DNA of 64,000 bases from Chloroflexi bacterium TSY (GTDB lineage Bacteria > Chloroflexota > Anaerolineae > Caldilineales > Caldilineaceae). Position numbers and translations under genes: made by a program. The notes below the pieces were generated by a model. That model did not search any database and was not told the DNA's origin. It saw nothing but the letters and a program-made list of their open reading frames with translations. Where the stretch lies: positions 1-64,000 of the forward strand of contig JAHBNG010000001.1 in assembly GCA_019217005.1 (NCBI GenBank), in the 5' to 3' direction. This document shows positions 1 through 10,267 of the stretch, one piece after another. Position 1 is the first letter of the stretch, and each line of letters starts with the position of its first letter.

Positions 1-52
1 TATAGATTTTTGTCTATATATCAAAAGTGTAAACCTAATTTTGAACCACCCC
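1..52. repeat. MITE-A copy 1, right end only
   Basis: The first 52 bases match the right end of a 156-bp inverted-repeat element seen complete at 10365-10520 and 55780-55935. It ends in the terminal repeat TTGAACCACCCC. The left part lies outside the window. Confidence 0.8.
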
Positions 53-158
53 ATTTGAACAACAGAATATTTCAAGACAACGCGAATGAAGCCATTCACA
101 GATTTATCAGTTGATCCTCGCTACCCGACCTGATTGTAGAGATTTGAAACCATTGTCG

Positions 159-1463
159 TCATTCTTGCTCCAAGATTTTGTAGCCTACAGTTCGCTTTTC
201 GAGCCATGAGACCCGCTCAATTGGATCGAGATAGTCGACTAACTGCAGCACAATATCCAGCGGCAGCGGCTCTAACTGCGCCTGAATCTGTTCGTCATCC
301 ACCTGCACGGCGCCCCCTCGTCGGATAAAGTTGCTGAGCAGGTAGGGCGCGCTGGAGTTGGCAAATTGACGCAGCCAGCGTGCCCACAGGCGCAGCAGAG
401 AAATCGCAACGAGTCGCACGGTCCGCTTGCGGGATGCAAGCGCCCTCCTCGAGAGCCTCAAGGGCCTGGGTGAGGGTGCCCAGATTCTGGGCGTGGGCGC
501 TCAGGTTCTGAGCGTGGGCCACATTGGGATCCTCTGATTCTGTATCGAAATCGCTATCATCTGCTTCACTATCATCTGCGTTGCGATTGTCTGGCACATT
601 GGCGACGATCTGGACAGTCAATTCTGAGGGGAGTGTGCCACAACGTTGTTGGAGGTCCGCGTCCATGAGCCACGTGGGCTTTTCGTCCGTTCGTTCCTGC
701 CACCAGCTCGACCAATCGGTCAGTATATCCTTTAGTTCAGCATCGTCCTGTATGACTTGTCCAAAGAGCACGCGTGTGAGCGATTTTTGGAAATCAATGT
801 GCTTCTCGTCGGTTACTTGTCGCCATTGAGATTGGAGTGCCGACCATTCCTGCGTGTCGGCAAGACCCGCCAGCCACCCCAAGCCCGCATCCAGCGTTGC
901 AGATTCATCGACTGGCACACCTGCCCAACGCAAACCGAGAGCCAGTAGCAACGGAGTGACTGAGTTCTCATCGTTCTCCTCTTCTTCAATTTCTTCTCCC
1001 TCAATTTCTTCTCCCTCAATAAAAAAATGGGATAGCCCATATCTGACGTGAGCCAGGGAAGACGAGCATCCAATACGGCTCGTAGAAGCAGAAAGGTTCC
1101 CGCATAGTTCGTTGCGCCAGATTGATTTGCCTGCAAGTTTGTTATACTTTGTGCTTGTGGTGCGCCAGATTGTCGTGCGCGTGCCATTGCTTCTCGTATG
1201 GCATCTGCCGTTTCTTCTTCATCACTTCGCTCGAGCCTATGTGGCAGTTTGTCCAAGAGTGGCCAAGCTGCTGTCCCCCAGCGTTCCAATTGCCAGAAGG
1301 CTGATTGGGCACGCTCTCGATATCCCTTTGGCAGCTGCCCACAAGCATCCAGGGGCTTTTTCGGTTTCGGTACCTGGTGTACCCATTGCCATGCCGCCAA
1401 GAGCGAACGAATTAGCGAAAAGGCGAGCGGATCGTCTCGCCATTGGGGGGCATGAGTTGACAA
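159..1463 (-). pseudogene. frameshifted large hypothetical; possible contractile-injection-system component
   Basis: Three consecutive minus-strand frames (813-1463, 295-951, 159-461) join into one protein of about 430 residues. The first shift lies at a run of seven A at 1021-1027, after which the correct frame gives an acidic Glu-rich linker. The second lies near 430-460. Visible features are a hydrophobic stretch (NYAGTFLLLRAVLDARLPWL), an Asp/Glu-rich linker, and a C-terminus with APYLLSNFIRRGG and a closing WLEKRTVGYKI. In layout this recalls large, poorly conserved proteins of phage-tail-like injection clusters, but I recall this only by style. It overlaps the upstream gene by about 50 bp. 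A sequencing indel or true decay are both possible. Confidence 0.5.
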
Positions 1464-1993
1464 GAGGGCGTAGAGTCGTAGTCCATTAGCCGCCCATTCT
1501 CAAGCGCCCGCCGCAAATCGTTCAGGAGCGTTTCTTGACGGAGCGTGGGAGCGTTGAGCTGCTGCCTGAATGGGAGTTCCGGTGGGTCCGAGCGAACAAA
1601 GGTGCCGCCTGACGCCTTGATTTTTAGCCCAACCCGGTCGCTGATCCAGACATTTGCTTGAATCCGTGCATACCGCCGTAAAACATAGCCATTCTCATCT
1701 TTGGCTAGTTCGTTGTGTGCTTGAGCCGCTTGCACAGCTCCCGCTTCACGCATCTCACGGAGTTGCTCATCATTCAACACTTCTATCTGACCAGTAGTTG
1801 GATCTGCCCAAAGAGTTCCAACTGCAGGTGTGCGACTCATATCATCCCGTTGGCAGAGAACTGTAAATCCCCAACGACCATCTTCACTCGATCGTACTTG
1901 TCCCGTTCTGTATTCAGGCCCCATTGCTTTCGTCAGGTAGGTATCAATCGTGGCGCGAACCTCAGTTTCAGTCATTTCACTTGTAGATATCAT
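1412..1993 (-). CDS. hypothetical protein upstream of the broken gene
   Basis: I do not recognise the family. The start at 1993 is chosen because AGAGGTG stands 8 nt upstream; a longer reading to 2068 has no such site. The protein is about 193 residues, soluble, with no membrane segment. Its middle (TPAVGTLWADPTTGQIEVL) looks like a beta-rich domain and the C-terminus is charged. Its last 50 bp overlap the next minus-strand gene in another frame, so the two are probably co-translated. There is no other gene within 1 kb upstream to suggest a function. Confidence 0.55.
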   Translation of the reverse strand: MISTSEMTETEVRATIDTYLTKAMGPEYRTGQVRSSEDGRWGFTVLCQRDDMSRTPAVGTLWADPTTGQIEVLNDEQLREMREAGAVQAAQAHNELAKDENGYVLRRYARIQANVWISDRVGLKIKASGGTFVRSDPPELPFRQQLNAPTLRQETLLNDLRRALENGRLMDYDSTPSCQLMPPNGETIRSPFR

Positions 1994-2127
1994 GCTGAAT
2001 TCACCTCTGGATAGTGCATGAACGTGGAAGGAGAGCGACCTATCTCTATCATATACTGATATCGCCAATCATAGTGCATTCTGGCATAACCACGCAAACC
2101 AACTCAGATGACAAAGAGTCCATATGA

Positions 2128-2628
2128 ATAAGGAGCGGGGCAAAGCTGCGTGCCCAGTGGGGCGATATCAATGTGGAACGGGGGCCGGCTGCATTGGGGT
2201 GGAGTAAACCGTTCCAACCCAATGGTACAGCCGAGGGGTATCTGATTCCCATGCCCACGGTCGATGAACTGTTGACCGCTACGGTTGGCCGGTGTCTGCC
2301 CTATGCGCTGGGCGACTATGCATGCAGCAACGTAGATCCCATCATCCTGGCGCGGGTGATTGAACATGTGTCGGGCATGGTCTATCTGCCGCAGGATGGC
2401 GTACCCGGAACCCATGAAGAGTCGACCCTCTATCACTTCTTTTTAGAGGAGCTGGGCCTCACCACAGGCGCGACCGATAACATCTTTAATCCGCGCCTTG
2501 GGCTAACGCTGATCGGCAAAGTTCGCGATTGCCCCGCGCGTAAGCAAAAAACTGCTTGTTTTCGTGTATCTTATCGGGTACAATGTGGTCGCACGGCGTG
2601 GAACTGTTCGGTCATTCGGGTCGTCTAG
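2128..2628 (+). pseudogene. gene fragment, unknown protein
   Basis: An open frame runs from just after a stop at 2125 and contains a coherent protein-like stretch (PFQPNGTAEGYLIPMPTVDE, then YLPQDGVPGTHEESTLYHFF). It lacks a convincing ATG and ribosome site; GTG at 2173 is the first usable start. After about residue 135 the sequence turns low quality (CPARKQKTACFRVSY), suggesting the gene is cut there. No family recognised. From 2629 to 2793 I see nothing. Confidence 0.35.
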
Positions 2629-2793
2629 TTTCTTGGTCGGGTGGCTGGGGTATCGCCGCCAACATTATTTGCACCCCAGACGGCGGGGGATCAGCACCGA
2701 ATTGCGTTGTTTCGTTCACACCATTGGTCGCTCCTTCGTATCTGACCGGGTAAAACCCGCCACTGGTGAAAGGTGCGTTATACTACTCTAAAG

Positions 2794-2811
2794 CTTTTCC
2801 AGAAAATAAAG
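2794..2811. repeat. solo remnant of IS4-type terminal repeat
   Basis: CTTTTCCAGAAAATAAAG differs at two or three positions from the right end CTTTACCAGAAAGTAAAG of the IS4-type element that begins 57 bp downstream. It may be the scar of an older copy. Confidence 0.4.
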
Positions 2812-2867
2812 TGTCCACTCCGTCAGGAAAAGCCAAAGCCATTCCAGGCAGACATGTTGGTCTTTAT

Positions 2868-4351
2868 CTTTACTTTCTGGTAAAAGAAAAGAGATGAGGT
2901 GAGAAATGTGACAAAAAGCGGTTAGCAGTTCATCCAAAAGGTAGAGAACCCAAAAAGGAGGAAGGAATGCTAACCGCGCCAGAAATAACTATAGCAGTAC
3001 TGATGAATGTATTGCAAGTAACGCCGATGGGAACAAACGTAAATGTAATGCGTCTGATGTGGGCAATGCTGAATGGGTCGTTTCTGAAAAGTCGAGGAGC
3101 AATCCATAGCGCATTGAAAGAAAGCGGGTTTGAAGATGAGGAGCTCCGGCGAAGCTGGTGGAGCTTTCGATATGGATCATGGGATATCACAAGTCTGCTG
3201 GGGTCGTGGCAAGAAGAAGTGGAAAGGGGAATGGGAGGCAAAAAAGTTAGAAGGGTACCGAGTGAAAAGCATAGATATCACAGGGTTCTGGCGACCGAAG
3301 CGCAAGGGAAAGTGAACCGACTCTATAACTCAACGGCTCGTCGGGCATTGCCCGCTCATCTTTGGAGTGATGATAAGCTCGGGGAGATAGGCGGGAAGCA
3401 GTGCCACTGCTCAAGGCAATCATGAGATGCACGGTTGGAACAAAGGAAAGTGAGTTTCGGAAAAAGCTGCTGAAAGAGACGAAGAAATCACTGGAGTCAG
3501 ACGAAGTGGCGGTGGTCGATGCCGGGTTTACAATCAGAGAAATGCTAGAAAGCGGCATAGACCGATTTGTCCTGGGAAGCGATTAACTGCACAGTGCGCC
3601 GCAATGAGTTCCCCAAACGCAAAGAAAAGGCAGACCACCTGAATATGGTGATATTGTGCGACCGCTCTCGCAGCTATAAGGGAAAGCGACTCGAGGCTAC
3701 AACTCCGGACTCGTCTGGTCGCTTTCTCTATAGTGGTCGCCTGATTTGCTATCAAGCATGGCACAATCTCGTCCCCAGAACAACCAAGGTGGATACAGCC
3801 AACCGTACCTACTCGATTTACGTCATTCAGGATCCGGCCTACACACACCTTTGGTTTTGGCGACCGTTATGACTTTGCAGCCTGAAACCATTTATCTTGT
3901 CTACCTGGAACGCTGGCCTGTTGAACATCCCCCCTTGGCTTCCAAGCAGATGATTGGCTTACATCGTCAATTTGTTCATGCCGATGAGGCTTGTTTCCGC
4001 TTACCTGAACTGGGGCTGCTGGCTGGCAATCTTCTTTCCCATTTAGCCGCTTCTCTTCCTCCCATACCGACTGGCTACTGGGCTCGAGAGCCTCAATCCA
4101 CTCCCGGCAGGCTGCGCCGTGTTCTCTCGAGTGCTCTTTTTCCAACTCCTGACCAACTCGACCCTGACTTTCGGAAAAGGCCTCGGTTTCACCATTTCCT
4201 AAAGGCGTTCTCGCTCATCGCCGCCTCAATGCCGCTGCTTAAACTAGCCGAGCACTATTTTTACATTTTATCCCGTTTTTTCAGGGTGGATTCTTTTTTC
4301 CGCCCCTTTCGGTTTGCCCTTTGTCACTCAAGCCTTTACCAGAAAGTAAAG
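2868..4351 (+). mobile_element. IS4-type insertion sequence, copy A
   Basis: The element is 1484 bp, bounded by CTTTACTTTCTGGTAAAAG at the left and CTTTACCAGAAAGTAAAG at the right. It is nearly identical to copy B (42168-43653) and to the inverted, internally deleted copy C (34766-36095). Most differences from copy B are single-base indels. It sits at the 3' end of folE: the folE frame runs into its right terminal repeat and stops there. Confidence 0.9.
2967..4242 (+). pseudogene. IS4-type transposase, frameshifted (copy A)
   Basis: The reading frame starts MLTAPEITIAVLMNVLQVTP and is split into several frames by indels. Recognisable DDE elements are SIDITGFWRP (first Asp), VVDAGFTIREML (second Asp) and the YREK signature of the IS4 superfamily, YLERWPVEHPPLASK, with the expected Y-2-R-3-E-6-K spacing. 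As read it could not make a full transposase, but copy B shows what the intact protein would be. Confidence 0.85.
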
Positions 4352-4971
4352 AATAAAGGTTCGTTTTCAAATATCCCCAGTATAGAACTCGTAACCATTC
4401 GAGCATGATTTTTTTTCACACCGCGCATGACCATGCACATATGCATACCATCTGCAACGACAGCCACACCCTGAGGATTCAAAACTTCGTCTATCATTTC
4501 TGCAATTTGGCGAGTCATCCTCTCTTGAATCTGTAGGCGCCGAGCAAACATTTCGACAATTCGTGGAATTTTGGAGAGACCAATGACCCTGTTCCGTGGC
4601 ATGTAGGCAATGTGTACACGTCCATAAAACGGAAGCATGTGATGTTCACACATACTAAAATATTCAATCCCCTTGACGACTACCATCTCTTTGCACCCGT
4701 CTACTTGAAAGTAAGCGTTATTGACGAGAGAGACCGGATCTATATGATAACCAGAAAGAAGCTCTTGATACATTTTGTGAACTCGATATGGTGTACGCGC
4801 CAATCCCTCTCTGTTGGGATCTTCGCCTATATGGGATAAGATATCGTATATAGCTTTCTCAATGGTTGGAGGAGATTCTGTGGCTTTTTGAGAAAACGAT
4901 TCTAAAGCCTTTTCTCTTTTATTCTCCAATGATGTATTTCCAGGTAATACAACAGAACTTATCTTGCTCAT
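4336..4971 (-). CDS. folE: GTP cyclohydrolase I, C-terminus replaced by IS sequence
   Basis: Converts GTP to 7,8-dihydroneopterin triphosphate, the first step to folate, tetrahydrobiopterin and some deazapurines. The zinc ligands are visible: Cys108 and His111 in MCEHHMLPF, and Cys179 in [10 protein letters not shown]. The GTP-binding core [17 protein letters not shown] and [19 protein letters not shown] are standard. The start has GGAGG 6 nt upstream. It lies 39 bp after the NRPS stop on the same strand, so it is probably the last gene of the NRPS operon and may feed a pterin into the product or serve as a cofactor gene. The last few residues (LFFTFW) come from the terminal repeat of IS copy A; about 10-15 native C-terminal residues are lost. 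They could be encoded on the far side, just left of 2868. Confidence 0.93.
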   Translation of the reverse strand: MSKISSVVLPGNTSLENKREKALESFSQKATESPPTIEKAIYDILSHIGEDPNREGLARTPYRVHKMYQELLSGYHIDPVSLVNNAYFQVDGCKEMVVVKGIEYFSMCEHHMLPFYGRVHIAYMPRNRVIGLSKIPRIVEMFARRLQIQERMTRQIAEMIDEVLNPQGVAVVADGMHMCMVMRGVKKNHARMVTSSILGIFENEPLFFTFW

Positions 4972-5010
4972 TTCTTTCCTCCAAAAGGAATTTTGAAGCT
5001 ACGCCTTGTG

Positions 5011-8000
5011 CTATACCACCGATAAATAGTGAGAGGTTATTGGGCGATTTATACAATTTTTAAGGTGATTTGCGAGCACTTGAACATGAGGCTCGTCCCA
5101 TATACTAAAATGGTCTCCAGGAATTTCATATAGCATAACTGGTTTATCTGATATCTTATCCCATCCCAATAGTCTAGGATCTGATGTCTGCAAAGTACTC
5201 TGAACGTTCGGTATTGTCTGCTCTGCTTTAAAAAAGGTTATCTCACCAGAATAGCTCTGGGGAAAATAGCATTCTAAGGCTTGGCAATGGGCTTTGTTAA
5301 TCCGAAATATACGTCGCAATCTCGCGAACTCGCGTTCGCCCTCAGTAGGCACGACACCGGCTCGGTATAGCTGTTTCAGCGTATAGCGTAGTTGCTCATC
5401 AAAGGGTAAGTCTCTCAACTCGTTGAGGGATATCAATAGATCTTCAGCAAATACCTGGGCCATTTCTTGGGCAATTTTGATTAACAACGGGGCGTTGTTG
5501 TCGTCAATAGGTTCGCTCGAGGGACCAATATCGATAACAGCAAGCAAACCAACTTGCTGCGCCGCCTGCTGCAACTGTTGAGCCATTTCAAAGGCAACCA
5601 TGCCACCAAAAGACCACCCACCCAACAAGTATGGACCTGTTGGTTGAATATGAGAGATGGCCTCAATGTACTGGGCGGCGATCTCCTTAAGATTGCGGCT
5701 CAGTTTTGGCTCTCCACCATTCAGGATAAGATTCGGAATTTGGAGTCCATAAAGCGGCTGTTCTGGGCCTAAGTGATGGGCCAAACCATAATATTGTATG
5801 ACCGTGCCATCAAGCGGATGGATACAGAAAAATGGTCTCTTGGAACCGGATGGCTGGATGGCCACCAGCGTCGAATCGATGATAGCGAGATCTGTACCAA
5901 CAGAAGTGAGCGGTGGTGTTGCCCCATTTTGAGGATGGGTATCTGACCGTGCTGGATAGATATCTTTTACGCGTTCTTCAACCACATCTGACCGTGCCAG
6001 AGAAGGAGTCAGCACAGAACAACAGTGTTCAATGAGGGATCGTAGAGCGGTCATGTATCGTTGAGCCAACTGCTCGATGGTCTTGTCATCATGCAGTTCG
6101 GCGCTGTATCCCCAGTCCATCTGCAAGCAGCCATCGATGATCTGACCATTAATTTCGAGTAGATGAGGCCGCCTGCCGTGAGGACTCCGATCGGCTCCAC
6201 TAGACTCGTTTGCAGATTGAAAAAGAGTGGCTTCAGAGAACGTCTGGTCAAATTGACCAAGATAGTTGAAAGAGACTTCTGGTTGGGCCTGTCGCTCCAA
6301 TTGGGCAGCGATATCGTCATCCTGGCGAAGATAGCGCAGAATTCCATAGCCGATGCCTCGCTGCGGAATGCAAGCGAGCTGCTCCTTGATTGAAGTTAAC
6401 TGAACACCAATGTCTGGACTATCATTCAGCTCTAGCAGAACGGGGAAGATGCTGGTGAACCACCCTACTGTGCGCGATAGATCGACATCGTTGAAAAGCG
6501 CCTCACGTCCGTGACCCTCAAGCGCGACCAAAAGCGTATGTGAGTGAAGCCAAGAAGAAAAAGATTGTACCAGCGCCGTCAGGAGTAGATCATTGATTTG
6601 GGTATTGTAGGCTCTGGGGATCTCTTGGATCAGAACACGGGTCTCTGCCGCGCTGAGCGATAGGCGCACGAACCGACCGGAAGCAACCGAGTTCTCGCCC
6701 CTTGGCTTGTCTACAGGCAAGCGGGTAACGTTCTGAGGAATAGCCGTCCGCCAGTAGTCAAGCTCCTGATGGAGTTCTGATGACGTCTGGCTATATTCCG
6801 TTAGCTGCTGCGCCCACTGCTTGTAGGATGTGGTCTTTGGGGGAAGCTGAATCGCACTCTCTGCTTGCAGTTGACCATAAGCTGTCTGTAGATCCTCTAG
6901 CAGAATCCGCCACGAAACACCATCAACGGCTAAGTGATGAATGATGAGAAGCAGGCGTCCTCGTTGCTGTATCCCCAGGTGAAAAAAGACAGCCTGGATC
7001 AGAGGGCCCTCTGTCAAACAGAGACTGGATTGATATTGACTGGCAATGGTGGCAACGGTCTCTCTCTGGGCCAAAGGGGGCTGAGAAGCCAAATCGACCT
7101 TGATGAGAGGGACTGCCTCTATCGGTGCAGAGTTGACCTGCTGCCATTCAGCCTCATGGAACGTAAAGCGCAGACGCAATGCATCGTGATGTTCGGTCAG
7201 GGATTGTATTGTTTGCTCGAGGTGTGCCACGTTGACATCATCTGGCGTCTCCAGCAGCATTGCCTGGTTCCAGTGAGAGGGATTCGAATACTCTTGCGCA
7301 AAAAACCAGCGTTGAATGGGTGTTAGCGCTACCGGGCCAACGATCGGCGTCTGCTCCGCCTGAATGGTTGGCTTCTCATCAGCGATAGCCGCCAATTTCG
7401 CAATTGTCGGATGTTGAAATAGCTTTTTGGGCGTCAAATATAGACCAGACTGATTGGCCTTCGAGACAACTTGGATGCTCAGAATTGAATCGCCGCCCAA
7501 GTGAAAGAAGTTGTCGTGAATCCCAATTTTCTCTACTTTCAGTACGTCTGCCCAGATGCCTGCCAACTGCTTTTCCAAGTCAGATTGGGGGGACACAAAC
7601 TCTTCACCCATTGCCAAGAACGCACGGTCAGGTGCTGGCAGGGCGCGTCGATCCAGCTTGCCGTTTGGTGTCTGCGGGAACGCCGTCAACGACACAAAGG
7701 CAGAGGGAATCATGTAGTCTGGCAGCTGTTGCTTGAGCCCAACCTGTAACTCGCCCGCGGCAACGGATTGACCTTCTACAGGCACGATATAGGCAACCAG
7801 CTGTTTATGCCCTGCCTCATCCTCGCGGGCAAGAACCACGACATCTTGCACTCCGCTTTGCATACGCAGGGCTGCTTCGATTTCGCCCAGCTCGATGCGG
7901 AATCCACGAATCTTTACTTGATGGTCAATGCGCCCCAAAAATTCGAGGTTGCCATCTGACCGATAGCGCACAAGATCTCCCGTCTTGTAAAGCCGGGCAT

Positions 8001-10059
8001 CTGATTCTGGATGCAAGGGATCATCAATAAATCGCTCTCTCGTCAACTCGGGGCGATTTAGATAGCCCCGTGCCAGACCTGCCCCGCCTAAATATAGCTC
8101 TCCCGGCACGCCAGTAGGCACAGGACGCAGGTACTTGTCCAAAACATATGCTTGTGTATTGCTAATTGGTCGGCCAATTAATGGCTTACCATCATCATCA
8201 CGGTCTATTAGCATATAGGTAGAGTATGTTGTATCTTCTGAGGGTCCATACAGATTGTAAACACGCTCCACTTGCGCTTGCTCATATACTTGTTGCACCA
8301 GTTCACGCGTCAATGGTTCACCAGCCAGGTTAACGGTCCGAACTGTATCAGGAATTGCAGCAGCCTGCAGCAGCTCAGACATGATGGTCGGAACTGTATT
8401 GATCAGGGTGACGGGATAGGATGGTGGCGTGGTGAGCAGTTCAAGCGCGTCCTGTACTAAGATGATCGTACCGCCACAGCTCAACGGCAAGAACAGCTCA
8501 TACACGGAGAGATCAAAGTTGATAGAAGTAGCCGCCAGAACACCTGTCAGATCATCAGGGGGGAAAATATCCATAGACCAGCTAAGGAGCGCAAGGACAC
8601 TCTGGTGAGCAATGGCAACCCCTTTCGGCTGTCCGGTTGAACCGGATGTATAGATAACATAGGCCAAATTGGTCGACTTAGCGCTTGCAGCTAAATTGCA
8701 GGCATCTTCCTGAGCAATGAGCGGCCAATCTCTATCCAGGCACAACGTCTGTGCGTTGTTTTGGGGCAGACGAGAAAGCAAATGTTGTTGCGTGAGCACC
8801 ACAGGGGCCATTGTATCCGTCAAGATAAAGGCCAGCCGCGTTTTGGGGTATGCTGGATCCAATGGGACATAAGCACCACCTGCTTTGAGGATTCCGAGTA
8901 TCCCAATGACCATATCCTGTGAACGTTCGACAAATATGCCGATGGGCATTTCGGGCTTTACACCGAGTCGTTGTAGGTGGTGGGCTAATTGATTGGCTTG
9001 CTGATTTAATTCCCTGTAGGTCAATTTATGACCATTGGAAACAAGGGCTACGGCATCGGGTGTTTGCGCAACTTGTGCCTCGAATGGGTGGTGTATGCAC
9101 CGATCTCGAGGGTAGGTGGCTTGCGTATTGTTCCATGTATCCAGTAGTTTGCGTCGCTCTGATGCAGTTAAGGGCGATAGCTCCACGAGTTGGCTTTCAG
9201 GAGTAGCCACGATCTTTGCGAGTAGGGTTTGGATATGTCCCAGTAGGCGCTCAATTGCATCATCTGTAAAACGCTCTACATCATAAATTACCTTGATTGA
9301 CAACTTGCCATCTTGTCCGACACATATGGTCAACGGGTAATTTGTGCGCTCCACAAAATAATCGTTACGCATCCATAACCCGTCTTCGTGGTCTGATTTG
9401 GCCCGTCCCGTTGGATAGTTTTCAAAGACGAGGATGGAGTCAAAGAATGGTTGACCTTTATGGATGTCGCTCCACGCATGGATCTGTGTTAGTGGACAAT
9501 ATTCGAATTGACGAATCTCCACCAAGTATTCCTGTAACCGCGTTAACCAGGGAAGAAGGTTCTCCTGGGGGGCAACATCAACACGAACTGGTAATGTGTT
9601 GATAAACAGCCCAATCATGGTCTCAGCGCCAGGTATCTCTGCTGGTCTGCCCGAGACAGTTGCGCCAAACAGAACACTTTCTTCGCCGCTGTAGTGGCTC
9701 AAGAGCAAGGCCCACACCCCCTGAAACAAGGTGTTGAGCGTTATGTGGTGTTGGCGTGCGAACAACTTCAGTGCAGTTGTTGTCTTTTCGGAGAAGTGGT
9801 AGAGCTGCTCATCATACCGTCCCTCAACATGCTCCTCACGCTCTGGGCTACCATCTATTCCCAAGGGGGTTGGTGCGGTCAGGTTGGCCAGCCGTTCCCG
9901 CCAGAATGATTCTGCTTGCCTTAAGTTTTGCCGTTGAAGCCAGGCAATGTATTCTCGATATGGACGACGGTATTCTAGAACAGGTTCTTCTCCACGCTTC
10001 AGGGCTGCATAGATCAACGGGATCTCCTGGCGCACGAGCGATAGACTCAGTAGATCCAA
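5011..10059 (-). CDS. nonribosomal peptide synthetase, C(3' half)-A-PCP-E-TE
   Basis: Main part of the second NRPS, 1682 residues as read. Domains in order: rest of a condensation domain (1-300); adenylation domain with LAYVIYTSGSTGQPKG near 465, YKTGDLVRY and the GRIDHQVKIRGFRIELGEIE core; PCP with LGGDSILSIQ (Ser near 857); epimerization domain with IHHLAVDGVSWR near 1045 and VSFNYLGQFDQ; thioesterase with GWSFGG near 1485. My reading of the ten specificity residues is D-L-Y-N-N-A-L-T-Y-K, which I associate loosely with small neutral residues (Ala/Gly); low confidence. The real N-terminus is on the other side of two inserted elements (see 10268-10875). The product leaves by the TE. An epimerization domain directly before a TE implies a C-terminal D-residue. 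Confidence 0.95.
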   Translation of the reverse strand: MDLLSLSLVRQEIPLIYAALKRGEEPVLEYRRPYREYIAWLQRQNLRQAESFWRERLANLTAPTPLGIDGSPEREEHVEGRYDEQLYHFSEKTTTALKLFARQHHITLNTLFQGVWALLLSHYSGEESVLFGATVSGRPAEIPGAETMIGLFINTLPVRVDVAPQENLLPWLTRLQEYLVEIRQFEYCPLTQIHAWSDIHKGQPFFDSILVFENYPTGRAKSDHEDGLWMRNDYFVERTNYPLTICVGQDGKLSIKVIYDVERFTDDAIERLLGHIQTLLAKIVATPESQLVELSPLTASERRKLLDTWNNTQATYPRDRCIHHPFEAQVAQTPDAVALVSNGHKLTYRELNQQANQLAHHLQRLGVKPEMPIGIFVERSQDMVIGILGILKAGGAYVPLDPAYPKTRLAFILTDTMAPVVLTQQHLLSRLPQNNAQTLCLDRDWPLIAQEDACNLAASAKSTNLAYVIYTSGSTGQPKGVAIAHQSVLALLSWSMDIFPPDDLTGVLAATSINFDLSVYELFLPLSCGGTIILVQDALELLTTPPSYPVTLINTVPTIMSELLQAAAIPDTVRTVNLAGEPLTRELVQQVYEQAQVERVYNLYGPSEDTTYSTYMLIDRDDDGKPLIGRPISNTQAYVLDKYLRPVPTGVPGELYLGGAGLARGYLNRPELTRERFIDDPLHPESDARLYKTGDLVRYRSDGNLEFLGRIDHQVKIRGFRIELGEIEAALRMQSGVQDVVVLAREDEAGHKQLVAYIVPVEGQSVAAGELQVGLKQQLPDYMIPSAFVSLTAFPQTPNGKLDRRALPAPDRAFLAMGEEFVSPQSDLEKQLAGIWADVLKVEKIGIHDNFFHLGGDSILSIQVVSKANQSGLYLTPKKLFQHPTIAKLAAIADEKPTIQAEQTPIVGPVALTPIQRWFFAQEYSNPSHWNQAMLLETPDDVNVAHLEQTIQSLTEHHDALRLRFTFHEAEWQQVNSAPIEAVPLIKVDLASQPPLAQRETVATIASQYQSSLCLTEGPLIQAVFFHLGIQQRGRLLLIIHHLAVDGVSWRILLEDLQTAYGQLQAESAIQLPPKTTSYKQWAQQLTEYSQTSSELHQELDYWRTAIPQNVTRLPVDKPRGENSVASGRFVRLSLSAAETRVLIQEIPRAYNTQINDLLLTALVQSFSSWLHSHTLLVALEGHGREALFNDVDLSRTVGWFTSIFPVLLELNDSPDIGVQLTSIKEQLACIPQRGIGYGILRYLRQDDDIAAQLERQAQPEVSFNYLGQFDQTFSEATLFQSANESSGADRSPHGRRPHLLEINGQIIDGCLQMDWGYSAELHDDKTIEQLAQRYMTALRSLIEHCCSVLTPSLARSDVVEERVKDIYPARSDTHPQNGATPPLTSVGTDLAIIDSTLVAIQPSGSKRPFFCIHPLDGTVIQYYGLAHHLGPEQPLYGLQIPNLILNGGEPKLSRNLKEIAAQYIEAISHIQPTGPYLLGGWSFGGMVAFEMAQQLQQAAQQVGLLAVIDIGPSSEPIDDNNAPLLIKIAQEMAQVFAEDLLISLNELRDLPFDEQLRYTLKQLYRAGVVPTEGEREFARLRRIFRINKAHCQALECYFPQSYSGEITFFKAEQTIPNVQSTLQTSDPRLLGWDKISDKPVMLYEIPGDHFSIWDEPHVQVLANHLKNCINRPITSHYLSVV

Positions 10060-10262
10060 ATTTCAGGTTTAGAGAGAGAATTTGGGCTAATTAGTTGACA
10101 TAAATACGTATTTGCCAGTCAATACCTAGCATTTACGTAAAATTTAAGCGATTTCTAGATATGAAATTGGCTGTTTTTGGCAACTGAGATCTGAAAAAAT
10201 GGCCCCAAAATCCCTTCTCTCCCGACTGAAAATAGTCAAAAACGCCAAATTTGGATCTACTG
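10048..10262. mobile_element. MITE-B copy 1 inside the NRPS
   Basis: A 215-bp element with inverted ends CAGTAGATCCAAATTT and AAATTTGGATCTACTG, flanked by the direct pentamer AGACT (10043-10047 and 10263-10267). Deleting the element and one AGACT joins the NRPS in frame as DGWSLSLVRQEIPLIY, a normal condensation-domain sequence. An inverted copy of the same length lies at 41752-41966. It has no coding capacity. Confidence 0.9.
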
Positions 10263-10267
10263 AGACT

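Noticed and set aside
2868..4351. IS copy A as a reverse-transcriptase or group II intron element
   Set aside because: The protein has DDE/YREK transposase motifs and the ends are simple inverted repeats; no RT motif.
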